64,000 nt of DNA from an uncultured Porphyromonadaceae bacterium (GTDB lineage Bacteria; Bacteroidota; Bacteroidia; Bacteroidales; Muribaculaceae): positions 1-64,000 of the forward strand of contig CAJKRG010000003.1 of assembly GCA_905202215.1 (NCBI GenBank), given 5' to 3'. A model generated the notes under the pieces. That model was not told the origin of the DNA, searched no databases, and was given only the letters and a program-made list of their open reading frames with translations. Positions 25,906-35,555 of this stretch are shown one piece after another. The number at the start of each line of letters is the position of its first letter. Position 1 is the stretch's first letter. A program made the translations under genes and the position numbers.

Positions 25906-28900
25906 AGGCGTACTGGCCGGGAGTGCAGCCGAACATGGCCGCGAAGCACTTGCTGAAGTAGCTCGACGAGCTGAACCCTACCATATACATCACCTCGCTT
26001 ACCGAAAATTTGCTCTGCTCCAGGAGCATGGCGGCCTTGCGCAGGCGTGTCTGCCGGATATAGTCGACCGGCGACACGCCTACGAGCTTTTTAATGAGCC
26101 TGTAGAGAGTCTTCGACGACATGCCGAGGGCGCGGCAGACGAAATCTACGTTCAGGTCGGGGTTCGACAGTTCGGCCTCTATCAGGTCGGTGACGGCGGC
26201 AAACTGTTTTTCCTGCACGGACTCTTCGATGGTGCTGTCGTCGGAACGTGTCGAGCGGTCGAACAGCTCGGTCTGGCGCATACGTTCGGCTCTTCCGAGT
26301 AGCTGACGCACCTTGGCCGTAAGCACCGGAGCCTCGAAGGGCTTGGCCATGAATGCATCCACTCCGCTGTCTATGCTTTCGCCCTCCATGCCGGGCTCGT
26401 CCTTGGCTGTCAGCAGAATGATGGGAGTCGAAGCCGTTACCGGATTCTGGCGCAGACGCCGGCTCATCTCCAGACCGGTCATCACGGGCATCATCTCGTC
26501 GGCTATTATTATGTCGGGGCGGAATGTCGAGGCCAGTGCGAGGCCCGCTTTTCCGTTGGCGGCTGTGGCGACATTATAGTCGGCGCCGAGCAGAGACGCT
26601 ATGAAGGCGGCGATGGGCTTGTTGTCGTCAACCACAAGAACGCGGCGCCGTTTGTCGGCAACGGGGCTTTCGCCGGGCATTTCACTCTGATCGGATGGTT
26701 CGGAATCCGAAATTTCTCCTGTCGGAAACCTCAGCCGGAATGTAGTGCCGTGTCCTGGTTCGCTCTCGAGCGATATCTCTCCTCCGAGCAGGCGTACGTA
26801 CTGTTTCACCAGATAGAGGCCGATGCCTGTGCCTTCGCGTTCGTCCGCGGTGCGCGGCGAGCGATAGAGCCGCTGGAACACAAGATGATGCTCGTTGGCA
26901 GGAATACCCACACCGTCATCGCTGATGTCTATTCCGTAGCCCTTGTCGGTGCGGTTTACCGAGCAGCCTATGGTTGCGTCCTCGCCCGAATATTTCACGG
27001 CGTTCGAAAGCAGGTTGTTGAGCAGCGATTCGAGTTTGACGGCATCCGTGGCGGCGTATATGTGATTGTCGGTCGATGTGAATATGAAATTGCGTCCGGG
27101 CCACGACTTGCGGTATGCCTCGAATATGCCGCGGCAGAAATCCACCACATCGATGTGCGAATATATGAGCATATCGTCGGGAGCGGCTTCAAGGCGGTCG
27201 ATTTCTACAGTCTGGTGTATGAGCGTATTGAGCTTAATGGCGTTGGTGTATGCCGTCTCGACGGCGTTTTTGTCCTTGTCGGGCATTTTCTGCGAGCGGA
27301 GCAGACTCAGGGGGCCGATGATCATCGACAGAGGTGTCTTGAGTTCGTGCGATATGTTCGAGAGGAAGAAGAGGCGCTGGCGCACGGTGGCGAGGGCATT
27401 GCGGCGTTCGAGATCTTCGATTTTACGCTCGTGTCGTCTTGCGGAACGTATGATAAGAACCGACGCCACGGCAATGGCGCCGAGAATATAGGCTACGATC
27501 GCCCAGGCCGTGAGATACCATGGATGCGAGACATCTATATTGAGGACTACAGGACGGCGACGCTCTCCCGCAACTCCGATTTCCAGGCTGTGCCTGCCGG
27601 GTACGAGCGAGGTAAGCCGGATTTTGTTGTCGCCGTCGTCAAGCAAATGCCATTCGTCATTGTCGAGACGCCAGCGGAACCGCAGGTATTCGCCCGGCGA
27701 GAAAGAAGCCGTGCCGATGTCGATGGTTATGTCGCGGTTGTCCGACCCGAGCCTTACCTTGTTTTTCCCTGTGTCGGCATCGGTATCGGTCGCTATGACT
27801 GTGCCGCGGTCGAGCACGCGCAGTATTTCTATTCGTTCGTCGCGTTTCTCGGCCATGAGACGGCGGGGATCGGCCACAACGACAACGTCTGATGCGCCAA
27901 GTATGGCTTTTCCCGACAGTTTGTCGTAGTAAATGACCGAATAATCCTCTTCCGGCACAGGCATCATCGTCATTTCGCCGGAAGCAGGATCGAGGCACCA
28001 CACGGCCTTCGGGGTGGCTATCCATATATCAGGTCCGACCGCGGCCATAGCAAGAATCCCCATGTCGGAATCGGCCGGGAATCGGAAAATGTCCTCGAGA
28101 GGGGTGCCGTCGGGCGAATAGGCCGCCACACCTCCGTAGAAGCCGACCCATATGCGGCCGTCGGCGCCGGTGCATATGGCCACAGGGTCGGCGGCTCCGC
28201 GGTCGTGGAGCGATATGCGCGAGAGGGCGCCCGAACGGGCGTCGATACGAGTCACCGCCGTGTCGCGGAAGTTGAGTATCCACTTGTTTCCGCGGGAGTC
28301 GCGCACCATATTGCCCACATAGTCGTTGGGCAGTCCGTTGGTCGAGTTTATTAGCCGTTCGGCGGTATGGGTGCAGCCTTCGTGCCGGAAGCGTTCGAGA
28401 GGCTCCACGAATATGCCGCCGAGATATCCTGCGGTCCAGAGGGTGCTGTCGGCAGGCTCTTCGAGAATGGCATATACCCAGTTGGCCATCGAGCGTCGGG
28501 TGCTGTCGGTGAGGCGGTGTTTGCCGAAAGTGTCGGTATGGCGCTCGTATATGTTTATTCCGCCGTCAGTGGCGAGCCATATGTCGCCGTGGAGGTCCTC
28601 ATATATGTCGCGTACGCGGCTGTGAGAGAGCTGACGCGGGCCTGTGCCTCCGAAGTACCATTGCGGGTGTCCGTCGCGGGCTATGCGTATCGCTCCGTTC
28701 GACCCTCCGAGCCACAGTTCGCCGCGGGAATCGCGCAGCACGGCCGATACGTCCTGGCCCTCGCCGCTGCCCGTGAGATCGGCTATGCTGTAGATCTGCA
28801 CAGGCGAATCGATGTCGGCTATCGAGATGCCGCTCTCCGTTCCGGCCCATATGTTGCCTTCTCCGTCGGTCATGAGCGACCATACGGCATTCGACATTAT

Positions 28901-29773
28901 CGACGAGGCCGATCGCGAGTCATGACGCAGAAGCCGCCATGAACCGTCGGGCCTGATTGTGAACAGGCCGTTGTCCGTACCGGCGAAGAGATCCTTGTTT
29001 TCCACGAAGCAGAGCGACTTCACCGAATAGCCGTCGCAGGCCGGGAGTGCCGTGGCCTTTCCGTCGGAAGGCGTATATCTTATCAGACCGCCTTCGGTGG
29101 CGAGATAGAGCGCGCCGGTTTCAGCGTCTCGGCAGAGTGAGTTTACAAACAGATTGGGTCTGCTGTCGGAGGGTAGCTCTATGTCGATTGTCTCGAATCC
29201 CGTGGCTGCGGTGTAGCGGCAGAAGCCGTTGTACGTTCCTATATATATGCTTCCGTCGGGTACAGGCAGGAGCGAGTAGACGGCATTGTGCGGCAGCCCC
29301 TCGGCCGGCCCCTCGAAGCTGTCGGAGGCCGGATCGTAGAAGTAGAGGCCGGAAAGGCCGCCGAGCCACAGGCGTCCGTCGTGTAGGGTCATCGCCCGGA
29401 TCTCGCGCGGCGATTCCTCCCAGCGGACGCTTTCGATCCGCAGCGTGGCGGGGTCGACGGCATACAGCCCGTCGTTGGTGCCTGCGTATATGCGGCCGCC
29501 TGTCTCGACCATGGCGTAGACCTGGGCGTGCAGCGGATATCCGTCGGCGAAGGTGCAGGGATAGGTGTCGTAGCCCGTGAAAAGGAAGAGTCCGTTGTTC
29601 GAGCCTATCCACGTGCGGCCTGCGCTGTCGCGGAAGATATCGAAGACGGTCTTGCGTGAGTTGTCGACTCCGTAGTTGAACCAGTAGACCGGAGCTTCGG
29701 GCGCGGCGGTTATGGCACCGGCGCTCAGAAGACCGCACACGGCTGCAAGGAGGATAAGAAAATATTTTTTCAT
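25868..29773 (-). CDS. Hybrid two-component system regulator (HTCS) of the galactan locus
   Basis: 1301 residues from the ATG at 29773; the frame runs 13 codons further upstream, but MKKYFLILLAAVCGLLSAG is the signal sequence. The periplasmic sensor (about 30-740) is built of two-component-propeller repeats (such as GRTWIGSNNGLFLF) and ends in a Y_Y_Y domain. A membrane helix near WAIVAYILGAIAVASVLII follows. The histidine kinase has H809 in SHELKTP and the ATP-binding GTGIGLYLVKQY. The receiver has D1092 in ADEMMP. A C-terminal AraC DNA-binding domain (about 1190-1301) follows. HTCS proteins bind an oligosaccharide in the periplasm and activate the adjacent utilization locus. It is divergent from the galactan genes, so they are its likely targets. 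Confidence 0.93.
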   Translation of the reverse strand: MKKYFLILLAAVCGLLSAGAITAAPEAPVYWFNYGVDNSRKTVFDIFRDSAGRTWIGSNNGLFLFTGYDTYPCTFADGYPLHAQVYAMVETGGRIYAGTNDGLYAVDPATLRIESVRWEESPREIRAMTLHDGRLWLGGLSGLYFYDPASDSFEGPAEGLPHNAVYSLLPVPDGSIYIGTYNGFCRYTAATGFETIDIELPSDSRPNLFVNSLCRDAETGALYLATEGGLIRYTPSDGKATALPACDGYSVKSLCFVENKDLFAGTDNGLFTIRPDGSWRLLRHDSRSASSIMSNAVWSLMTDGEGNIWAGTESGISIADIDSPVQIYSIADLTGSGEGQDVSAVLRDSRGELWLGGSNGAIRIARDGHPQWYFGGTGPRQLSHSRVRDIYEDLHGDIWLATDGGINIYERHTDTFGKHRLTDSTRRSMANWVYAILEEPADSTLWTAGYLGGIFVEPLERFRHEGCTHTAERLINSTNGLPNDYVGNMVRDSRGNKWILNFRDTAVTRIDARSGALSRISLHDRGAADPVAICTGADGRIWVGFYGGVAAYSPDGTPLEDIFRFPADSDMGILAMAAVGPDIWIATPKAVWCLDPASGEMTMMPVPEEDYSVIYYDKLSGKAILGASDVVVVADPRRLMAEKRDERIEILRVLDRGTVIATDTDADTGKNKVRLGSDNRDITIDIGTASFSPGEYLRFRWRLDNDEWHLLDDGDNKIRLTSLVPGRHSLEIGVAGERRRPVVLNIDVSHPWYLTAWAIVAYILGAIAVASVLIIRSARRHERKIEDLERRNALATVRQRLFFLSNISHELKTPLSMIIGPLSLLRSQKMPDKDKNAVETAYTNAIKLNTLIHQTVEIDRLEAAPDDMLIYSHIDVVDFCRGIFEAYRKSWPGRNFIFTSTDNHIYAATDAVKLESLLNNLLSNAVKYSGEDATIGCSVNRTDKGYGIDISDDGVGIPANEHHLVFQRLYRSPRTADEREGTGIGLYLVKQYVRLLGGEISLESEPGHGTTFRLRFPTGEISDSEPSDQSEMPGESPVADKRRRVLVVDDNKPIAAFIASLLGADYNVATAANGKAGLALASTFRPDIIIADEMMPVMTGLEMSRRLRQNPVTASTPIILLTAKDEPGMEGESIDSGVDAFMAKPFEAPVLTAKVRQLLGRAERMRQTELFDRSTRSDDSTIEESVQEKQFAAVTDLIEAELSNPDLNVDFVCRALGMSSKTLYRLIKKLVGVSPVDYIRQTRLRKAAMLLEQSKFSVSEVMYMVGFSSSSYFSKCFAAMFGCTPGQYASNDQKGENCRIR

Positions 29774-29790
29774 GGTTACGGCATATTTTG

Positions 29791-29820
29791 CAAATTTAAA
29801 TATTTCCGGCATTCCGGCAA
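29791..29820 (-). promoter_or_regulatory. Promoter of the HTCS gene
   Basis: On the minus strand, TTG (29818-29820), 19 nt, then TAAATTTG (29791-29798) followed by CA, 17 nt before the ATG. This gives the sensor a basal promoter of its own. Confidence 0.65.
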
Positions 29821-29851
29821 GGATACAGATCGGCCAAACAGGAGCACTAAT

Positions 29852-29917
29852 CGGACATATTTACCCATTAAACGCCTCACAGGCGCGTTTTGTCCGAATT
29901 TTATCCTATTCTGTCCG
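29852..29917. promoter_or_regulatory. Candidate HTCS operator region (TGTCCG repeats)
   Basis: TGTCCG occurs at 29891-29896 and again at 29912-29917, 21 bp apart on the same strand. An inverted copy, CGGACA, is at 29852-29857. Two half-sites two helical turns apart suit an AraC-type domain. The only promoter-like box for the galactan operon is a weak TAATTTCG at 29949-29956, as expected for an activated promoter. Confidence 0.35.
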
Positions 29918-29972
29918 CTGTGTGCTTTCGTGCTTTGTGCGGAGAAAGTAATTTCGCATCAACTAAAATGCC

Positions 29973-32471
29973 ATGAAAAATACATCCAGAATCATCTCAG
30001 TTTTACTCGGTCTTGTGTGCGCTTTCGGAGCCGTGGCTCTTGACGGCGGTCCGTACTACGGCACCAACTATACCGTGCCTTTCGCTCACGCATACCGCGC
30101 ACTCGGCTCGCTCGGCGTTGACCGTCGCGCCGCCATCGACCGCGATGTCTATCACATGTCGCGGCTCGGCCTTAACGCTTTCCGCCTTCATCTATGGGAC
30201 GTCGAGATCAGCGACGGCGAGGGGCATCTGCTCGAAAACGAGCATCTCGATCTTGTGGACTATCTGCTCGCCCGTCTGGAAGAGCGCGGCATAAAGGCTG
30301 TCCTTACCGCCCAGACCAATTTCGGCAACGGATATCCCGAACGCAACAGCGATCCCAACGGCGCATTCACATATAAATATGAGAAATGCCGTGTGCATGA
30401 CGATGCCGCCGCACAGGATGCACAGGAACGTTATCTTCGCGCCCTTGTGGCACATGTGAACCCATATACGGGCAAAAGCTACGCCTCCGACCCCTCCCTC
30501 ATAGCCATAGAAATCAACAACGAGCCGTGTCACAGCGGATCGCACGACGAAATCACCGCCTATGTAGACCGCATGGCGGCCGCAATGCGCGACGCCGGCT
30601 GGAAGAAGGACATTCTCTATAATGTGTCGCACAACCTCTGGCGCACATCGGCCTTCTACCGCGCCGCCATCGACGGCACGACCTACCAGTGGTATCCCAC
30701 GGGTCTGGTGCACGGCAGCACCCGGCGCGGCAACTTCCTGCCTGTGCTCGACAGCTACGACATACCCTTCGATACCGTGCCCGGCTATGCCCGGCAGCCT
30801 AAAGTGGTATATGAGTTCGATCCGGCCGATGTGCTCGACACCTATCTCTATCCCGCGGCAGCGCGCACATTCCGTAAGGCCGGTTTCGAGTGGGCCACGC
30901 AGTTTGCCTACGATCCTATCGACATGGCGCGCTTCAACACCGAATACCAGACACACTTCCTCAATCTGGCCTATACTCCCGGCAAAGCCGTAGGCATGGC
31001 CATAGCCGCCGAGGTAATGCGCCGCACACCCGCCGGAGCCGACTACGGCAAATATCCCGCCGATACTGTTTTCGGCCCCTTTACCGTGAGCGCGCGCCGC
31101 AATCTCGCAATGCTCGACGACGGCGAGAAGTTCTATCATACAAACACGACGGCTTCGCTTCCCTCGAAGCCTGCCCGGCTCAGAAATATAGCGGGTGTGG
31201 GTTCGTCGGGTATCGTAGACACCGACGGTACCGGCGCATATTTCCTCGACCGTCTCGACAAAGGCGTATGGCGCCTCGAAGTCATGCCGGATGTGTTTAT
31301 TACCGCCGATCCCTTTGCCAAGCCTTCGCTGAGCCGTGAGGTCGCCGTGACACTTGATTCGCCTGTCGCCATGACAATAGACCTTCCCGGACTGCCCGAC
31401 GGTTTCGTCTATAAAGGCGAGCGCGCCGAGGGTATGTCCGATGGTAAGAGCATATCAGTGCTCCCCGGTGTATATGTGCTTGCCGCCGACATCAGATCGG
31501 CCGACCGTTGGCCTGCTGACAGGGCATACGGCGACGGTACGCGCAGAGTAGGTGAGTATGTCATGCCTCCTCTGAGCCGCCTCGACAAGCCCGTGCTTGT
31601 GCATGAGCCGTCTGTATCGGTGGCCGAAGGGATGCCGCTGCACGTTTCGGCCATAATAGCCGGCGAGCCCGATTCTGTAAAGATATATCCTGCTTCGGCC
31701 GATTTCTGGCGCGACGACAATGTGCTCGTGCCTATGGTCAGAACAGGAAAATACGAATACAGCGCCACTGTAGACCCGGGTATGATTGGTAAAAAAGACA
31801 GGTTTGACTACCGTATTGTGGTCTTCAAAGGCGCGGATGCCGTCACTTACCCGTCGGGTGACGACGGCACTCCATTGGACTGGGACTTCGGCGCGGGCCG
31901 GGGGGCTGTCGCATGCTTCACTTCCGCCGTTCGCCCGGCCGGAGCTCCCCTTGTCCTCCTGGACGGCACTACTCATGCCGAACTGGCCACCATATCCGAA
32001 GTATGGCAGGGTATCAGCCTGCGGACTGTCCCCGCCACCCCTTTTGCGGCGCCTGTGCTCGAGCTGAATGCCGACGGCGTACAGCCTGTCGAAACCATCT
32101 CCGTGAGCCGCTATGTGGCGCCTCTGGTACGCGCTCTCGGCGCCGGTGTGCCTTCGGATGCCGTAATTCTTCATACGGCTGAGGCCGAATACAGCGGAAA
32201 TATCCGTGTCGGCCTTGTCAATGCCGACGGATTCACTTTCTGGGCCTCGGCCCGGATCAGTCCCGACGCCGCCGTAAGGATACCTCTGTCGGATTTCGCT
32301 ATTGGAGAGACTCTGCTTAATCCGGCGCCTTATCCATCGTTCCTCGGGCGTCGTTTCGAGCCCGGCAAGGATACAGCACCGAAACTCGTTCCGTCTGAAA
32401 TCGAAACCATAGTCATCGCGGCCGATTCTGCGCCTATGCATCTGCAACTCCGCGCCGTGGTGCTGGAATAA
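29973..32471 (+). CDS. Clan GH-A glycoside hydrolase, probable exo-beta-galactosidase (GH147-like?)
   Basis: 832 residues with a signal peptide (MKNTSRIISVLLGLVCAFGAVA) and no lipobox, so probably periplasmic. The N-terminal (beta/alpha)8 barrel (about 25-390) has INNEP with the acid/base E184 and VVYEFD with the likely nucleophile E281, the clan GH-A pattern. The C-terminal about 430 residues are beta-rich accessory domains. It is the first gene of the galactan locus. GH147 beta-galactosidases are known from Bacteroides galactan loci, and I suspect this family, but GH5-like cellulase-type annotation is equally possible from sequence alone. The role, trimming imported galacto-oligosaccharides, is inferred from context. 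Confidence 0.7.
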   Translation: MKNTSRIISVLLGLVCAFGAVALDGGPYYGTNYTVPFAHAYRALGSLGVDRRAAIDRDVYHMSRLGLNAFRLHLWDVEISDGEGHLLENEHLDLVDYLLARLEERGIKAVLTAQTNFGNGYPERNSDPNGAFTYKYEKCRVHDDAAAQDAQERYLRALVAHVNPYTGKSYASDPSLIAIEINNEPCHSGSHDEITAYVDRMAAAMRDAGWKKDILYNVSHNLWRTSAFYRAAIDGTTYQWYPTGLVHGSTRRGNFLPVLDSYDIPFDTVPGYARQPKVVYEFDPADVLDTYLYPAAARTFRKAGFEWATQFAYDPIDMARFNTEYQTHFLNLAYTPGKAVGMAIAAEVMRRTPAGADYGKYPADTVFGPFTVSARRNLAMLDDGEKFYHTNTTASLPSKPARLRNIAGVGSSGIVDTDGTGAYFLDRLDKGVWRLEVMPDVFITADPFAKPSLSREVAVTLDSPVAMTIDLPGLPDGFVYKGERAEGMSDGKSISVLPGVYVLAADIRSADRWPADRAYGDGTRRVGEYVMPPLSRLDKPVLVHEPSVSVAEGMPLHVSAIIAGEPDSVKIYPASADFWRDDNVLVPMVRTGKYEYSATVDPGMIGKKDRFDYRIVVFKGADAVTYPSGDDGTPLDWDFGAGRGAVACFTSAVRPAGAPLVLLDGTTHAELATISEVWQGISLRTVPATPFAAPVLELNADGVQPVETISVSRYVAPLVRALGAGVPSDAVILHTAEAEYSGNIRVGLVNADGFTFWASARISPDAAVRIPLSDFAIGETLLNPAPYPSFLGRRFEPGKDTAPKLVPSEIETIVIAADSAPMHLQLRAVVLE

Positions 32472-32557
32472 TAGGTTAATGGTTAGAGGTTAGTGAAGCC
32501 ACTGATAGCATGAAAAATAAATCAATTCAAAATCATAATAAATAAACCAGGAAAAAC
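32472..32557. other. Spacer between the GH-A gene and susC with GTTAG-rich words
   Basis: The 86-bp spacer contains GGTTAATGGTTAGAGGTTAG (32475-32494), a degenerate GTTAG repeat like those near 57.2 and 58.55 kb. I see no promoter box or terminator in it. Confidence 0.4.
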
Positions 32558-35542
32558 ATGAAAAATCTACTGCGCACCTTAGCGACGCTCCTCCTGCTCG
32601 TGGCCTTCGTGCCGGCGACATGGGCCCAGACGGCAGCGACCGTCAGCGGTACTGTCACCGACGAGACCGGAGAGCCTCTGATCGGTGCTTCGGTAACAGT
32701 GCCGGGCCATCAGGGCGGCGTTACCACCGACATCGACGGAAACTACCGAATCGCCCTACCCGCGGGCGCCCGTCAGCTCACATTCTCTTACGTCGGCTAC
32801 GACACCAGAACAGTCGACGTGACCGGAGCCACTCTCGATATCCAGCTGCAGCCCACCTCGGAGTCTCTGCAGGAAATGGTTGTCATTGGTTACGGTACTA
32901 CCAAGAAGAATGACCTCACCGGCTCTGTGACGGCCATCAGCGAGAAAGACTTCAACAAGGGCGTCATAAGCTCGCCTGAAGAACTCATCAACGGCAAAAT
33001 AGCCGGTGTGCAGATTACCAACTCGGGCGGTTCGCCCAACTCGTCAAGCACCATCCGCGTGCGCGGCGGCGCCTCGCTCAACGCCTCGAACGATCCTCTT
33101 ATTGTGCTCGACGGTGTGCCCATGGAGGTCGGAGGCGGTATCACCGGCTCCAGCAACTTCCTGAGCCTCATCAACCCCAACGATATCGAATCGATGACTA
33201 TCCTCAAGGATGCCTCGTCGACCGCCATCTACGGTTCGCGTGCCTCAAACGGCGTAATCATCATCACCACCAAGAAAGGTTCGGGCGAAGGCGTGAAAGT
33301 GTCGTTCAGCACCACCAACTCCGTATCTACCAAAACGCGCACAAGCAAGTCGCTCACTCCCGGCCAGTTCCGCGAGGCCGTGTCGCTCTTCGGCACAGCC
33401 GCCCAGCAGGCCCTTCTCGGCCGTGAGACCACCGACTGGAACGACGAAATCTTCCAGTCGGCCTTCGGCACCGACAACTCCCTCGCCATCTCGGGTCGCG
33501 CTGCTTCGTGGCTCCCCTTCCGCGTGGCTCTCGGCGCCATGTATCAGGACGGTATACTCCGCACCGACAACTCCACCCGATATACCGGCAATCTCAACCT
33601 CAATCCGAGCTTCTTTGCCGACCATCTGCGTGTCAACGTAAGCGGCAAGGCCACCTACGCCAACAACCGCTTCGCCAACACCGGTGCCATCTGGAACGCC
33701 GGCGCCTACGACCCGACCCAGCCCGTATTCGGCACATACGGCCCCGACGGCAACCAGCTCCTGTTCACCGACGGCACGCCTCTCTTCGGCGGATATCATG
33801 AAACCGTAGACAACACCGGCCGACCCGCGCAGGGTGCCCTGGCCAATCCCGTGGCCATGCTCGAACTCTACGACAGCCGCTCGAAAGTATGGCGCCTCAT
33901 CGGTAATGTAGACCTCGACTACCGCTTCCACCCGCTGCCCGAGCTGCGTCTGCACGTGACCGGCGGCTATGACTACAGCCGCGGCACACAGACCGTGCAC
34001 CAGCCAATGAACTCCTTCCAGGGTTATAACTCGGGCGGCTACGGCTACGAACAGGGCCCGCAGAAGAACTACAACCGTCTTCTCACCACCTATCTCAACT
34101 ATAACAAGGACTTCGCCGCCATCAACTCGAGCCTCGACGTGACACTCGGCTACGACTATCAGTACTGGCGCAACAGCGGCCCGGCATATCCCACTTTCGA
34201 CGACGCCGGCAACCAGACCAACATAAGCACCCCCTGGGACAACCGCCACACTCTCATAAGCTACTACGGCCGTGTGAACTACAGCTACGACAGCCGCTAT
34301 CTGCTCACCGCCACATTCCGCCGCGACGGCTCGAGCCGTTTCGCCAAAGACCAGCGCTGGGGTACCTTCCCCTCTGTGGCACTCGCATGGCGTGTGGCCC
34401 AGGAGAAATTCTTCGAGCCTGTACGCACAGTAATGAACGATCTCAAGCTCCGTGCCAGCTACGGTATCACCGGCCAGCAGGACGGTATCGCCGACTATGG
34501 CTACATACCCAACTACACCGGAAGCCTCGACGGCGCATATTACCCCATTGACGGAGTATGGCGCCCGACATTCCGCCCGCAGGCCTATAACGACAAGCTC
34601 AAATGGGAAACCACCAAGAGCTGGAACTTCGGTCTCGACTTCGGCTTCCTCAACAGCCGTATCTCTGGTTCTGTCGAGTACTTCACCCGCAAGACCCAGG
34701 ATCTTCTCGCGACCGTACCCGTTCCCGCCGGCATTAACTTCGACAAGGCCATGCTCATGAACGTCGGCAACGTCAGCAGCAAGGGCGTCGAAATAAGCCT
34801 CAACGCCAATATCATAGATACCAAGGATCTGCAGTGGACCGCCACCTTCAACGCAACCTGGCTCGACAACAAGATCACCAACCTCAATCTCGTGCCCGGC
34901 ACGGACGCATCCGACACATACGTCGGCTGGATGGAATCGACCCCTATCCAGGTCTACAAGACCGGCTACGCTCCCCGCACCTTCAAGCTCTACAAGCAGA
35001 TCTACGACCGTGAGACAGGCCGACCCATCGAAGGCCTCTACGCCGACCTCAACGGCGACGGCCAGATTACCGAAGACGACAAATACTACGGCCACAGCAG
35101 CATGCCCGACTGGACATTCGGCTTCAGCACATCGCTGCGCTGGAAAAAATGGACTCTCAGCACGGCTCTCCGCGCATCTGTAGGCAACTACATATATAAC
35201 GGCGCCCAGGCCAATCTCGGAGCATGGGAGTGCACATCGTGGAGCACCGGTTCGGTCAACAACCTGGCTTCGAGCTTCCTCGACACCCAGTTCCGCTACC
35301 GCCAGTATCCCACCGACCACTACCTCGAGAACGCTTCGTTCCTGAAGATGGACAATCTTCAGCTCAGCTATAATTTCGGACGCATCTACCGTTCGCTCGA
35401 CCTCCATGTGTCGGCTATGGTGCAGAATGTGTTCACCATCACCAAATACAGCGGCGTGGATCCCGAAAGTGCCACAGGCATCGACAACTCCACCTATCCC
35501 CGCCCGCGAACCTACTCTCTCACTCTCGGTCTCAATTTCTAA
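32558..35542 (+). CDS. SusC-like TonB-dependent outer-membrane transporter
   Basis: 994 residues with a signal peptide (MKNLLRTLATLLLLVAFVPATWAQ). Residues about 28-105 are the carboxypeptidase-like N-terminal extension (SGTVTDETGEPLIGASVTV). The plug domain follows, starting with the SusC signature (EMVVIGYGTTKK, LTGSVTAI) and containing IRVRGGASLNASNDPL. The rest is the 22-strand barrel, ending in the aromatic SLTLGLNF. It transports oligosaccharides across the outer membrane with energy from TonB-ExbBD, capped by the SusD partner encoded 13 bp downstream. Context points to beta-1,4-galactan fragments as substrate. Confidence 0.95.
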   Translation: MKNLLRTLATLLLLVAFVPATWAQTAATVSGTVTDETGEPLIGASVTVPGHQGGVTTDIDGNYRIALPAGARQLTFSYVGYDTRTVDVTGATLDIQLQPTSESLQEMVVIGYGTTKKNDLTGSVTAISEKDFNKGVISSPEELINGKIAGVQITNSGGSPNSSSTIRVRGGASLNASNDPLIVLDGVPMEVGGGITGSSNFLSLINPNDIESMTILKDASSTAIYGSRASNGVIIITTKKGSGEGVKVSFSTTNSVSTKTRTSKSLTPGQFREAVSLFGTAAQQALLGRETTDWNDEIFQSAFGTDNSLAISGRAASWLPFRVALGAMYQDGILRTDNSTRYTGNLNLNPSFFADHLRVNVSGKATYANNRFANTGAIWNAGAYDPTQPVFGTYGPDGNQLLFTDGTPLFGGYHETVDNTGRPAQGALANPVAMLELYDSRSKVWRLIGNVDLDYRFHPLPELRLHVTGGYDYSRGTQTVHQPMNSFQGYNSGGYGYEQGPQKNYNRLLTTYLNYNKDFAAINSSLDVTLGYDYQYWRNSGPAYPTFDDAGNQTNISTPWDNRHTLISYYGRVNYSYDSRYLLTATFRRDGSSRFAKDQRWGTFPSVALAWRVAQEKFFEPVRTVMNDLKLRASYGITGQQDGIADYGYIPNYTGSLDGAYYPIDGVWRPTFRPQAYNDKLKWETTKSWNFGLDFGFLNSRISGSVEYFTRKTQDLLATVPVPAGINFDKAMLMNVGNVSSKGVEISLNANIIDTKDLQWTATFNATWLDNKITNLNLVPGTDASDTYVGWMESTPIQVYKTGYAPRTFKLYKQIYDRETGRPIEGLYADLNGDGQITEDDKYYGHSSMPDWTFGFSTSLRWKKWTLSTALRASVGNYIYNGAQANLGAWECTSWSTGSVNNLASSFLDTQFRYRQYPTDHYLENASFLKMDNLQLSYNFGRIYRSLDLHVSAMVQNVFTITKYSGVDPESATGIDNSTYPRPRTYSLTLGLNF

Positions 35543-35555
35543 TGCCTGAACGACA

